From JAJFTV01 sp036825755 (lineage in GTDB: Bacteria > Chloroflexota > Anaerolineae > Anaerolineales > Anaerolineaceae): 31,024 nt of DNA. Position 1 is the stretch's first letter, and every line of letters starts with the position of its first letter. The stretch is taken from assembly GCA_036825755.1 (NCBI GenBank), contig DAISXR010000036.1:1-31024 (forward strand), written 5' to 3'. This document shows positions 22,490 through 31,024 of the stretch, piece after piece. The translations under genes were made by a program, and so were the position numbers. The notes beneath the pieces were generated by a model. It made no database searches, was not told the DNA's origin, and saw only the letters and a list, made by a program, of their open reading frames with translations.

Positions 22490-24493
22490 TCACTCATTGA
22501 TAAAAATCCATCGCGTTTGCAGATGCAGCGGTGCGGTGGTCGTAACCGAAAATGCAATGGACAGCGCTGGCTCCAGTTTGGAGTAGGTGACAGACCGCCA
22601 ACCCAAAACGGGATTAGCTTGCCCGGAGCCAAAAATCACCTCACCGGCCCGATGGATGGATAGGTCTGCGGGTTGTATAGAAACGGCCGGCGTATCTTCT
22701 ATGTTCAGGTGCAGATCAATGAGCCCAACCGGGCTTTGCAGGCGGATACGGCTTCCGTTCTCATCGGCAGTGAACGTCCAATCCGGGACGAGCCAGTGCA
22801 GTGTGAACAAATGCGGGGTAGCCAGGCCGCGGGAGGGCAGCAAGCGGTCTGTGATCCGCCATTCCTGCCCATTAACCTGCTCGATGGTGCGCTGATGCAG
22901 GATGCCTGAACGGGCGTAACCATCATGCTCGGCGGTGAGCGCAGGCTGTGAACCCGGCTTGGGCAGCAGACGGGCCTGAGCCCAATCCAGCCACAAAAAC
23001 CGGCCGGCGCGTGTCATCTGATCACGCCCATCCACGGTGACTGTGTTATGTACCAAAGTACCGGCCAGGGCATTATCCCAGGGCAGATCGGCATTGTAGC
23101 GGTAGGTGCCCGCGTCCACGGCGATGTTGACCCCTTGCCGCCAGATTTCCACATGCAGTTGATCGGCCTGCGAGGGGCGGGCGTGAAAGTGAACCGCCCT
23201 CAACGAAGCCCAGTTCTGCGGATTCCCCAGTCGGTGATCGTCGTTCCATGCGCCGTTTCCGCGGGTCTCCGGCAGGCAGATGCCCAGCCAGTGGCATTGC
23301 TCATCCCACGGGCCGGCCTGGAGCGCCTCACAGCCGCCAAACGCCAGGCAGGCAGCCTGTGCGGTGGGGCGGTAATCACCGATACCGCCGGAAGACAGGG
23401 GCAATATGTGAGCACCATCATTGGCACCCAGATTGGGGCATGCGCCGCTGATCGGATCCATCTGCGCCGCCAGCCAGCCTGCGGCGAGCCCCAGTTTTCT
23501 CATCGCTGTTTGCGTATAGCCAATTGGAGAAAGATTTGAGGATTTATCCGTACCGGAACCAGCTTTTTGTTGAATGGCGTATGCCCACAGCGCGTCTTCC
23601 AGCATGAGGCGGTGGTAATTGACGCTCTGTTGCATGTAAGTGCCGTCCCCGGCAATCTGCTCATCCAGCGCCTGGTTGAGAATGCGCCAGCCGCTTTTCT
23701 GCCAGAGCGCCGATTCCGGCAACTCGGGCAGCAGCCAGCCGACGGTAATCAACCCCACTGCTTCGCTGACCAGGTGATTGTTGTTCTGCGAGCGGGCGTA
23801 CGGCAGGGTGGGCGGGATACGGCGGGCGTGCTCGTATAGGCTGGCTGCCAACGCCAGTTTTCGCTCAGGGGTAGACTGGCTGGATCCCTCAAAAACCTGC
23901 CAGGCAAAGCCGAAGGCCATGATACGCAGGGCTGCCTCCTGGCCGCTGGCCCAGTTGGGACCCATGTTATAAGGGTTGAGCCGCTGGAAGGTTTCAAATC
24001 CATCCCAGAAGGCCTGGCTGTACCGCTCATCGCCGGTGAGGCGATAGGCTCTGCCCAGCGGATATACCCATCCAAACCGGGCCGACTCCCAGATATCCTT
24101 GATATCTCCTGAAACCAGGCTTTGCGCTCGGGTCCAATGTACCGGCGGGGTGTGCGGGTTCAAATCCAGCGGAACAGGTTCCGCGCCATATAAACGCACT
24201 TTGCCGTCCACGATTTCACGCGCTTCATCCTGCACCTGGGCGGTGCCGTCTTCCATCAACCAACGCAGTGTATCGGCTTCAGGCAGGCAGAGTACTCCCC
24301 TTACCGGGCGATCCGCGGCAAGCTGCATTAACCTGAAAACAGCAGCATCCCCGGCCGGTGAGTCAGGCGGGGTAATACGCCGGTAATGGCCTGTTACCAA
24401 TCCCACACGGTAAAGCAGGTTTTGAAGAACGGCTGGAGCGCCCAGCCAGTATACAGCCCCGGCGGCCGTATGAATACGGCTCAACAGCTTCAT
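22490..24493 (-). CDS. Heparinase II/III-family protein
   Basis: A 667-residue protein. The N-terminal alpha/alpha toroid contains NWASGQEAALR (180-190) and NNNHLVSEAVGL (237-248), where the asparagine and histidine are likely catalytic. The C-terminal beta-sandwich carries IAVDAGTYRYN and LVHNTVTVDGRDQM, both hallmarks of heparinase II/III-like polysaccharide lyases that cut uronate-containing chains by beta-elimination. No secretion signal is evident, which is common for members encoded in exopolysaccharide clusters and leaves the site of action open. The start overlaps the stop of the upstream oxidoreductase gene by four bases (ATGA), indicating coupling. Confidence 0.9.
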   Translation of the reverse strand: MKLLSRIHTAAGAVYWLGAPAVLQNLLYRVGLVTGHYRRITPPDSPAGDAAVFRLMQLAADRPVRGVLCLPEADTLRWLMEDGTAQVQDEAREIVDGKVRLYGAEPVPLDLNPHTPPVHWTRAQSLVSGDIKDIWESARFGWVYPLGRAYRLTGDERYSQAFWDGFETFQRLNPYNMGPNWASGQEAALRIMAFGFAWQVFEGSSQSTPERKLALAASLYEHARRIPPTLPYARSQNNNHLVSEAVGLITVGWLLPELPESALWQKSGWRILNQALDEQIAGDGTYMQQSVNYHRLMLEDALWAYAIQQKAGSGTDKSSNLSPIGYTQTAMRKLGLAAGWLAAQMDPISGACPNLGANDGAHILPLSSGGIGDYRPTAQAACLAFGGCEALQAGPWDEQCHWLGICLPETRGNGAWNDDHRLGNPQNWASLRAVHFHARPSQADQLHVEIWRQGVNIAVDAGTYRYNADLPWDNALAGTLVHNTVTVDGRDQMTRAGRFLWLDWAQARLLPKPGSQPALTAEHDGYARSGILHQRTIEQVNGQEWRITDRLLPSRGLATPHLFTLHWLVPDWTFTADENGSRIRLQSPVGLIDLHLNIEDTPAVSIQPADLSIHRAGEVIFGSGQANPVLGWRSVTYSKLEPALSIAFSVTTTAPLHLQTRWIFINE

Positions 24494-26631
24494 GCGATGG
24501 TTTCACGCCTCCGGCTGGCCAACGCGCGGACCGCCTGGAAGGTGGCTCGCGATACGGCGGCAATTTCGGTCATGGGGATGGCCGGGATGCCGCTGGCGGT
24601 ACTGTCGAGGAAGGCATTCCAGGCCTGCTTCTGGCCTTTGTTCTGCCCGCGGCTGCTGATCTTGCGATGGTTTCCGCCCGTGTACAGGTGCAAATTGCGG
24701 AAGTCATCCAGCACAGCCGATTTTCCGCCAAAGCTCACTTCGAGATATTCCTTGGCCAGCGTACGATCACCGTTGGCGATGTAGCTGACTACGCCCACCG
24801 ATCCATCGGCAAATTCAAGCGTGATGGAAACATTATCCTGGCGGTAGCGTTCGCCGTCAGGCAAGCCACTGGCGCTCACGCTGATCGGTAGCGATCCGGC
24901 CAGATACGTGAGAAAGTCGATAAAATGGCAGCCTTCGCCGATGATACGTCCGCCGCCGATCTCAGGGTTGTGCAGCCAATGGTTGAGGGGTAACTCGCCG
25001 GCGTTGATACGGTAGTGCATCCACAGAGGCTCGACATGCCCGGCGCAGAATTGTTTGAGCTGGCTGCCCAGCGACGAGAAGCGGCGGTTATACCCCACCA
25101 TAAACTGAGGCGCACCATCCTGCTGAACGGCTTGCTCCAGCCTGGCGAGTTCCTCCTCGTTCAGAGCGGGCGGTTTTTCGCAGTAGACGTGCTTGCCGCC
25201 CGAAAGCGCGGCAACTGCCTGGCGGGCGTGCTCGTTGTGACGGGTGAGCAACACCACCGTGTTGATCTCCGGGTCTGACAGCACAATGTTTTCATCCGAG
25301 GCGGCCTTCTCAAAACCATACTTGCGGGCCGCGGCGGTGGCATGCAAACCGGCCGCCGACACCACGGTTTTGAGATATCCGCGCGTCGAGGATTTGACTG
25401 CCGGCAGGAACACCGCGTTGGCATAATTGCCTGCGCCCAATACGCCAATCACCGGCGTACTGGTGACCGAATGAGATGCTGTTTCCAGTATGCGCACCAC
25501 TCGCTGCGGCTCACCGGCGTGCGGGTAGGTGAGCAGCACGCCCAGGAAGGGCTCACCTTTTTTACCGGTGATGAGTTCATAGGCTTCCGCGCCGTGATCC
25601 ACCGGGATGCGGTGGGTAATGAGCGGTTTTACATCCACCGCTCCGCTTGCCAGCATGCCCACAAAGGCCTCCAGGTTGCGCCCTTCCGTCCAGCGCACCT
25701 GGCCAAATGGGTAATCATGCCCGAATTCTTCATACTGCGGGTCGTACCGCCCCGGTCCGTAAGAGCGCGAGACGGTAAACTGCAGCTCTTTGTCATAATA
25801 CGGCCGGCGGGGGATGTCCATGCCCACCGCGCCAACTGCCACCACACTCCCTTTCTCGCGGGTCAAAGCACCGGCCAGCTCAACGGGATCGCTTGATTTT
25901 GTATCGGCGCAAATCAACACACAGTCAAACCCGGCCGGGTACAGACCCAAACCGGCTTCTTCAGCTGAGCGGCGCTGGACGGCAGTGATGCCCATGGAGC
26001 GGGCCAGCGCCACACGCTGATCATCGGTATCGATGCCAAACACCAGGCAACCGGCTGCGCGCGCCATCTGCACGGTGAGCAGGCCGAGCAGCCCCAGCCC
26101 AATCACAGCCACCCGCTCACCCAGTTGAGGCTGCGCCAAACGCAGACCCTGCAAGGCAATAGCTCCCAGGGTGGTAAAGGCGGCCGATTCATCATCGACA
26201 TTATCGGGCAGCTTCACCAGCAAATTTTGGGGCACCATCACATACTCGGCGTGGACGGCGTAACCGCTGCCGGCGCAGGCAACCCGGTCACCCACCTGAA
26301 AACCACGCAGCCCCTCGCCGCACTCCACAATTACGCCGGAGGTGGAATACCCCAGCGAGAGGGGCTGATCCAGCCGGTTGAGAGCGGCCAACAGGGCGGG
26401 CAGCACACCTTCCTGGCGGGTTTTTCGCAGCACCTGTTTCACCAGGTCGGGGCGCGAGCGGGCTTTGCCGGCCAGGCTTTTCTCGGCAAACTCCACCACC
26501 ATGCGCTCGGTGCCGGCCGATACCAGCGAGGCCGTGTTGCGCACCAGCGCCGAGGCAGGGCGAACCTGCGGGACAGGTGTTTCTTCGATCCGGGTACTGC
26601 CGTCACGCATATTTTGCAGAAGTTGTTTCAT
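24490..26631 (-). CDS. Bi-domain oxidoreductase: MDR alcohol dehydrogenase fused to Gfo/Idh/MocA
   Basis: A 713-residue fusion. Residues 1-370 form a medium-chain dehydrogenase with GYSTSGVIVECGEG, GFQVGDRVACAG and the NAD(P)-binding GLGLLG (178-183). Residues about 393-713 form a Gfo/Idh/MocA sugar dehydrogenase with its own Rossmann motif GAGNYA (399-404) and the catalytic EKP (485-487 in YCEKPPAL). Such fusions are found in polysaccharide clusters with heparinase-like proteins and probably oxidise and reduce nucleotide-sugar intermediates at two positions; the substrate is not known. CGGAGAAGT just before the ATG is a good ribosome site. It is the first gene of the operon running toward the glycosyltransferase. 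Confidence 0.92.
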   Translation of the reverse strand: MKQLLQNMRDGSTRIEETPVPQVRPASALVRNTASLVSAGTERMVVEFAEKSLAGKARSRPDLVKQVLRKTRQEGVLPALLAALNRLDQPLSLGYSTSGVIVECGEGLRGFQVGDRVACAGSGYAVHAEYVMVPQNLLVKLPDNVDDESAAFTTLGAIALQGLRLAQPQLGERVAVIGLGLLGLLTVQMARAAGCLVFGIDTDDQRVALARSMGITAVQRRSAEEAGLGLYPAGFDCVLICADTKSSDPVELAGALTREKGSVVAVGAVGMDIPRRPYYDKELQFTVSRSYGPGRYDPQYEEFGHDYPFGQVRWTEGRNLEAFVGMLASGAVDVKPLITHRIPVDHGAEAYELITGKKGEPFLGVLLTYPHAGEPQRVVRILETASHSVTSTPVIGVLGAGNYANAVFLPAVKSSTRGYLKTVVSAAGLHATAAARKYGFEKAASDENIVLSDPEINTVVLLTRHNEHARQAVAALSGGKHVYCEKPPALNEEELARLEQAVQQDGAPQFMVGYNRRFSSLGSQLKQFCAGHVEPLWMHYRINAGELPLNHWLHNPEIGGGRIIGEGCHFIDFLTYLAGSLPISVSASGLPDGERYRQDNVSITLEFADGSVGVVSYIANGDRTLAKEYLEVSFGGKSAVLDDFRNLHLYTGGNHRKISSRGQNKGQKQAWNAFLDSTASGIPAIPMTEIAAVSRATFQAVRALASRRRETIA

Positions 26632-26752
26632 ACTTCTCCGCAGATGTTGTTTTGATTTAGACGTTCGTAAAAAGGTATTTTATAACGGAATGGCCTGTTG
26701 CGCGAGATGGAATTTTTGGCTGAAATTTCTGCACGTTTTCCATTCACCATAC

Positions 26753-26758
26753 TATAAT
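26753..26758 (+). promoter_or_regulatory. Candidate -10 box before the O-antigen ligase-like gene
   Basis: TATAAT lies 50 bases before the ATG at 26809, in a context ATACTATAATAAG (26749-26761) identical to that upstream of the lipoprotein gene. No clear -35. The divergent oxidoreductase gene starts 178 bases away on the other strand. Confidence 0.5.
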
Positions 26759-26808
26759 AAGGGAAATCCTTTCAGTGAATTTTTTCTTCATTCAAATACT
26801 TCACTCCC

Positions 26809-29112
26809 ATGCAAACAAAACTCATCTCCCGCGTTCTGCCGTATTTACTTGTTTTTGGATTCTTTCTGTTTGACCTGCTGTCATTTTACAACTCATCGGT
26901 CTATTATCCCTCCATGTGGGTCAGTGAACTCATCCTGATGATTCTGGCCGGCGGTTGGGTGATCTGGCGTGGATTTATCGTGAAAGCGGGCCTGCCTAAA
27001 ACCGGTCTGGAAACCGGGTTGCTGGCGTTTGGATTGGCGTTTGCAATCAACCTGTTGTTTACGCCGGAGCCGCGCCTAGCCTGGCCGGTACTGGCTTCCA
27101 TTTTGCGGTTTGTTTTTCTGCTGTATTTTTTGTTGGATGTTTTCGACTGCTTTCCGCCTGGAAATCATTTGTTGACGGCTCTTCTCTCAGTGAGTTTGTT
27201 TTTCCTGATCATGACCGCGATAGAAATTGTCGTCGCGTACATGGGCTGGTGGAATGCACCGGGGACAAACGGGCTTCCTCCATACCCGTATCGATATCTC
27301 AGTTTGCTGTTTTCGTCCAACGGGATGATGGCATACCTGAACCTGTTTGCCCCACTGGCCGTGGTGGGATTGGCGCGCCCGTGGAATCGTTTTGTCCGCA
27401 TCCTGTGCGCCGTGTGGCTGGTTTTGTTTGTTTTCTGCCTGCCTTTCTCTTCTTCACGCGGGGGGTGGTTGGGCACGACTGCCGGGGTGGGGGTCCTCTG
27501 TTTCTGCTATGTTGTTCAAAAGGGCTGGCTGCAAAAGTTTTTCCGTCTACAGATCAAAACCCGTTTGATCATCACCGCGGGTCTGCTCGCAGGCGCACTC
27601 CTGATGGCCGCCGGTGGGTTGTTATTTCTGAAAACTTTTGCCTCCCATCCATCGCATGGAAGCAATATCTACGGCGGACGATCTGATATCTGGCGCACAG
27701 CATTGCAATCTTTTATTGATTCACCCTGGGCGGGATCCGGAGCGGGCAGGTTGGGTCTGGAATATTTAGGCAATGAGGAATCCATCCCTCCTCAGTTTTG
27801 GGCCATGCACGCGCATTCCATGTATATACAGATTTTGAGTGAGTTTGGAATCATTGGTTTTGCCGCGTTCGGGTATTTGCTCTTCCTTTTTGTCCGGTGG
27901 TTTTTTCAGGCGTTTCGGCGAATTCCTGAAAAGAACAACTTCATTCTCGCAGCAATTGCAGCTGGTTTTTTCGCTTTCATGACTCAAAGTGTTTTTGATG
28001 TTTTTACGAATTCAGAAGTGATTATGGATCCGGTTCTCTTCCTGGCGGCCACAGCGATGCTGACAACTGGACCGCTGAAACGGCAGAAAAAAATCCGGTT
28101 ATCCACTTTGGTTGCGCCTTTAGGAATCATCCTGATCTGGTCAATCATCAATCACTGGTTGACCCAGCCCATCTCAACCATGATCGGACCGCTCGAAGAA
28201 GGGAACCTGTCTGAGGCAGAAACGTGGCTTTCTGAAGCCGCCCAACGCGACCCCGATCTGCGGTATGACCACGACGCTTATGCTATGGTGCTGAGTTTAC
28301 GAGCAGAACTTGAGAACGATCCGCAGAAACTGGTTAAAGCGATTGACGAATTGGATTATGTGCTCAGTACCCACCCCGCGCCGGCGCTGTGGACGGCCGA
28401 TCTGGCGGTGATGGAATGGTCCAGCGGGAATCTCGCCGACGCGGTAGCGCACATGCAGAAAGCAATCGACCAGGCGCCGCTGGAACCCAGTTTTTATCTG
28501 AACCTGGGCAGCATGTTGGAAGAAACCGGACAAACTCAACCGGCAGCCGAGGCTTATTGCCAGGCGCTGCAGCTCAGGCCTGCCTGGCGGGGCCATCCTT
28601 TTTGGAATCTTACGCAGGTAAAGCGGCAGTCTGTTGAAAACTGCCTCGTCCCTGAGGTGCAGGAAAACCCCTGCTGGCGGCAAGCCCAGGAGGCTATCCG
28701 ATCTGGGAAACTGGATGCTGGCGAAAGGCTCTTGTCCATCTCCAACTGGACCGGCGAGGATTCCATCGCTCGACAAATCACGCTTGGATTGCTTCACGAA
28801 GCACGCGGAGAAACGGAGCAGGCTTTTTCGGTGTGGGAAAAAGCCATCTCACAGATCGGGGAACCGCGTTTGATAGATGACCAATCATTTAAAGATGCTT
28901 ACGCCTACTATTTTGAGCGCCCGCCTCTCCCGTTTGAACTGGCGCCGGGCTATCTGCAAATTCTCCCGGATGTTGGTCAATTTTATGCAATAGACAGATT
29001 GGCAGATGGGTACCGCGACAGCGGTGATAAAGCCAGGCTGGCGTGGGTGGAAGCGATGCGGGAGGTGGCAGTCACCGGGGCGGTGCAATATACCCCCACC
29101 GGCAACAGATAG
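26809..29112 (+). CDS. O-antigen ligase/polymerase-like membrane protein with C-terminal TPR region
   Basis: A 767-residue protein. The first ~450 residues are polytopic, about 11-12 helices. They contain SSSRGGWLG (214-222), the conserved arginine of Wzy_C/WaaL proteins, RSDIW...SPWAGSGAG (291-313) and the periplasmic HAHSMYIQILSEFGIIG (334-350), which holds the family histidine. Residues about 456-620 form a soluble TPR-like helical array (alternating Ala/Leu/Tyr units such as AVAHMQKAIDQAPLEPSFYLNLG). The family transfers or polymerises lipid-linked glycans outside the membrane; ligase, polymerase or protein O-oligosaccharyltransferase roles cannot be told apart. No Shine-Dalgarno is visible before the ATG. 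It diverges from the oxidoreductase operon and precedes a paralogue. Confidence 0.87.
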   Translation: MQTKLISRVLPYLLVFGFFLFDLLSFYNSSVYYPSMWVSELILMILAGGWVIWRGFIVKAGLPKTGLETGLLAFGLAFAINLLFTPEPRLAWPVLASILRFVFLLYFLLDVFDCFPPGNHLLTALLSVSLFFLIMTAIEIVVAYMGWWNAPGTNGLPPYPYRYLSLLFSSNGMMAYLNLFAPLAVVGLARPWNRFVRILCAVWLVLFVFCLPFSSSRGGWLGTTAGVGVLCFCYVVQKGWLQKFFRLQIKTRLIITAGLLAGALLMAAGGLLFLKTFASHPSHGSNIYGGRSDIWRTALQSFIDSPWAGSGAGRLGLEYLGNEESIPPQFWAMHAHSMYIQILSEFGIIGFAAFGYLLFLFVRWFFQAFRRIPEKNNFILAAIAAGFFAFMTQSVFDVFTNSEVIMDPVLFLAATAMLTTGPLKRQKKIRLSTLVAPLGIILIWSIINHWLTQPISTMIGPLEEGNLSEAETWLSEAAQRDPDLRYDHDAYAMVLSLRAELENDPQKLVKAIDELDYVLSTHPAPALWTADLAVMEWSSGNLADAVAHMQKAIDQAPLEPSFYLNLGSMLEETGQTQPAAEAYCQALQLRPAWRGHPFWNLTQVKRQSVENCLVPEVQENPCWRQAQEAIRSGKLDAGERLLSISNWTGEDSIARQITLGLLHEARGETEQAFSVWEKAISQIGEPRLIDDQSFKDAYAYYFERPPLPFELAPGYLQILPDVGQFYAIDRLADGYRDSGDKARLAWVEAMREVAVTGAVQYTPTGNR

Positions 29113-29202
29113 ACCAACACAGCCCATCGAACGCTGCAGCCCAACAGCTTTGATAAGCCGCCCCATCCATCCGCAATGCGGTTTTATGTTATCCTGTACA
29201 GC

Positions 29203-31024
29203 ATGCCCGAAAAACTTTCCACCCGCCGCTATTTGATTCTGGAAGCCGCGCTGATCCCGGCCTTCATTTATCTGATCTTCTTTGCCGCCAAGGGCAGCGT
29301 ATTTCTGGATGAAACGCTGTTGGCCGTGAACAATGTTCTGGTCACGCTGCTGGCCGCGGCCGGCATCCTGTGGATGGTTCTGGATCGAAACAAGCACAAA
29401 TCATCCGGTCCGGAGACGATGCTCTTCCTGGCGGCCGGTTTGTTTTTGCTCGTCCAGACCGCAGCCGCTCTGGGTGGGTTGGATCCCACACGCTCGCTGC
29501 CGGAGGTATGGCTGTACTGGGTGGAAATGCTGCTGTTCCTGCTGGTGCGCGGGCTGGTGGCCCGGCGCGGCTGGCCGGGTGAGCTGCTGGTAAAAACCCT
29601 GCTGATCGCCGGCGGGGTGGTGAGCCTGCTTTCGTGGATGGATGCCGCGATGTGGTACGCCGGCTGGCTCAAAATTGCCCCGGGCGAGTGGATCCCCGCT
29701 CCATCCTACCGTCTGCCGGCCCCCAACATGCTGGCGGTGCTTTTTAATCTGCTGCTGTTCCCGTGTTTAGCCCGGCTGCTGGCAACCAAAAGCCGGTTCA
29801 CGCGCATTTTGCTGGGGCTGTATGCCCTGCAAGGGCTGGGGCTGCTGTTTCTCACCTCATCGCGGGGCGGATGGCTGGGCACCGCGGCCGGGCTGTTCAC
29901 CCTGGCGCTGATCAACCTGGGTACACTGCGCCGCTGGGCAAAGATCGTCATCGGCTGGCTGAACCGTCGTCGTTGGATGTGGGCGGTGATCATCCTGGCA
30001 GCCGCGGCGGTGCTGGCGGCGGGCGGGATGCTGCTGTACCGCCAAACTTTGCAACCCACGCACAGTACTTCCATCACCGGCGCAAGGGCGGGTTTCTGGC
30101 CGCCGGCCTGGCAGGCCTTTACCGCCTCGCCCTGGCTGGGAACGGGCCCGTTTACATTCTCGTCGATCTTTTTACAAGCGCATTCCATACCGCCTGAATT
30201 GCTCTTCATCTATTCACACAACATCTATCTGGATGTGCTGCACGGTTCAGGGATTCTGGGCATGGCCGCCTTTCTTTTCCTGGCGTTCAGCGTGCTGCGG
30301 ATTTTGCTGCGCCAATTAAAAAGCAGCCGCGCTGAACCCGCGCGGTTCGCACTGGTGAGCGGTGTGCTGGCTGCCATGGCGGCCTTCGCGGTGCACGGCT
30401 TGTTTGACAGTGTGCACCACACCGAACCGCTGATCGCCATGCTGGCGGCGGTGCTGCTGGGCGCCGCCTGCGGAGAGCCCTCCACTGAGCCTGCGGATCA
30501 TGTCTCAATTGAGAACCGCCCGGCTCCTTCAACGAGCTCGCGAGTTGTGCCATCCATGGTGTGGATCTCCGCCGCCGTGGTTGGGTCGCTGGCTTTATGC
30601 GGGTATGGCTGGCTGCGCCTGTGGCAGGTCCAGCCGGTGTTCAGCGGTGTGAAAGCCGCCGACCGGGGGGATTGGCCGTCCGCGGTGCAGGAGTTCAGCA
30701 TTGCCGCCGACCGTACGCCCGGTATGGCCGCCGTCTGGCAGCAGTTGGGCATCAGCCTGGTTCACCTGCCGGAAGCCGGCGGGAGCGATCTTTTACCGGA
30801 AAGACCGCTGAACAGCGCCTTGGACGCGCTGGAGCGCTCGGTGGAGCTTGACCCATACAACGGGCTGTACCGGTACAACCTGGCGGCGGTTCAATTGCGC
30901 GCCGGTGAGCCGGACGCGGCGCTGAAATCCGCCCAGCAGGCCGCCGCGCTGGACCCGGATACCGATCAATACCGCCTGCTGCTGGCGCCTGCTTACCAGG
31001 CCCGGGGGATGGCGGAAGAAGCGC
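29203..31024 (+). CDS. Second O-antigen ligase-like/TPR protein, 3' end outside the window
   Basis: The frame stays open to the window end, giving at least 607 residues. It parallels the preceding gene: about 11-12 hydrophobic helices, TSSRGGWLGT (218-227), WQAFTASPWLGTG (303-315), SHNIYLDVLHGSGILG (338-353, family histidine at 339), then a last helix near 465-485 and TPR-like repeats (A-V-Q-E-F-S type from about 495; ALERSVELDPYNGLYRYNLA near 545). An ATG at 29176 is an in-frame alternative start; neither has a visible ribosome site. It begins 90 bases after the paralogue's stop, so both may be on one transcript. Similar length and order of parts suggest an old duplication, although overall identity appears low. 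Confidence 0.85.
   Translation, partial: MPEKLSTRRYLILEAALIPAFIYLIFFAAKGSVFLDETLLAVNNVLVTLLAAAGILWMVLDRNKHKSSGPETMLFLAAGLFLLVQTAAALGGLDPTRSLPEVWLYWVEMLLFLLVRGLVARRGWPGELLVKTLLIAGGVVSLLSWMDAAMWYAGWLKIAPGEWIPAPSYRLPAPNMLAVLFNLLLFPCLARLLATKSRFTRILLGLYALQGLGLLFLTSSRGGWLGTAAGLFTLALINLGTLRRWAKIVIGWLNRRRWMWAVIILAAAAVLAAGGMLLYRQTLQPTHSTSITGARAGFWPPAWQAFTASPWLGTGPFTFSSIFLQAHSIPPELLFIYSHNIYLDVLHGSGILGMAAFLFLAFSVLRILLRQLKSSRAEPARFALVSGVLAAMAAFAVHGLFDSVHHTEPLIAMLAAVLLGAACGEPSTEPADHVSIENRPAPSTSSRVVPSMVWISAAVVGSLALCGYGWLRLWQVQPVFSGVKAADRGDWPSAVQEFSIAADRTPGMAAVWQQLGISLVHLPEAGGSDLLPERPLNSALDALERSVELDPYNGLYRYNLAAVQLRAGEPDAALKSAQQAAALDPDTDQYRLLLAPAYQARGMAEEA

Noticed and set aside
29171..29185. CCGC-AAT-GCGG followed by TTTT between the two ligase-like genes
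   Set aside because: Only a 4-bp stem, and it overlaps the alternative ATG of the second gene; too weak to call a terminator.
1..31024. CRISPR arrays, transposases, integrases, toxin-antitoxin pairs and defence islands
   Set aside because: Looked for direct repeats and recognisable proteins on both strands and saw none. HD, MazG and methyltransferase genes alone are not enough to call a defence system.

Overview
The window looks like part of a chromosome from a Chloroflexota bacterium, most likely an Anaerolineae relative. This is an inference from several traits: membrane-tethered or lipoprotein surface proteins with Thr/Pro-rich linkers, a MshA-like glycosyltransferase, O-antigen-ligase/TPR proteins, a moxR-DUF58-DUF4129 operon, moderately high GC and TATAAT-type -10 boxes. 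No 16S rRNA or other decisive marker is present. There is one assembly gap (100 N at 16085-16184), so the window joins two contigs. I see no insertion sequence, phage gene, CRISPR array or replication origin.

Layout. (1) 1-3595, plus strand: the 3' part of a UvrA-family ABC ATPase, a clear terminator-like hairpin, and a DHA2-type MFS exporter. (2) 3692-7915, plus strand: a tight run of six small soluble enzymes, namely a nucleoside phosphorylase-like protein, an HExxH metalloprotease-like protein (DUF2268 type), two SAM methyltransferases, a MazG-like protein and an HD phosphohydrolase. (3) 8100-11880, plus strand: a tethered extracytoplasmic protein, a GNAT acetyltransferase, a lipoprotein with a CBM9-like domain, and DNA polymerase IV. 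(4) 11908-15356: a MshA-like glycosyltransferase (minus), tRNA-Thr(CGU) with its own promoter and terminator, a small membrane-anchored hypothetical protein (minus), uridine kinase and a VTT/DedA-type membrane protein. (5) 15362-18833, minus: the translationally coupled moxR-DUF58-DUF4129 operon, with the last gene broken by the gap. (6) 19043-21210, minus: phoU followed by two overlapping thymidylate-kinase-family genes. (7) 21263-26631, minus: an extracellular-polysaccharide module of a fused MDR/Gfo-Idh oxidoreductase, a heparinase II/III-family protein and a WbuB-like glycosyltransferase. (8) 26809-31024, plus: two successive O-antigen-ligase-like polytopic proteins with C-terminal TPR-like regions, the second cut by the window end.

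How it fits together. Regions 7 and 8 are divergent and together look like the edge of a surface-polysaccharide locus (sugar oxidoreduction, uronate-polymer processing, glycosyl transfer, polymerisation or ligation). Regions 2, 4 and 6 are rich in nucleotide metabolism (phosphorylase, MazG, HD, uridine kinase, thymidylate kinases). The most unusual item is the phoU-tmk-tmk-like operon, in which the second kinase homologue has arginine in place of the invariant Walker A lysine. No complete new defence or biosynthetic system is evident.
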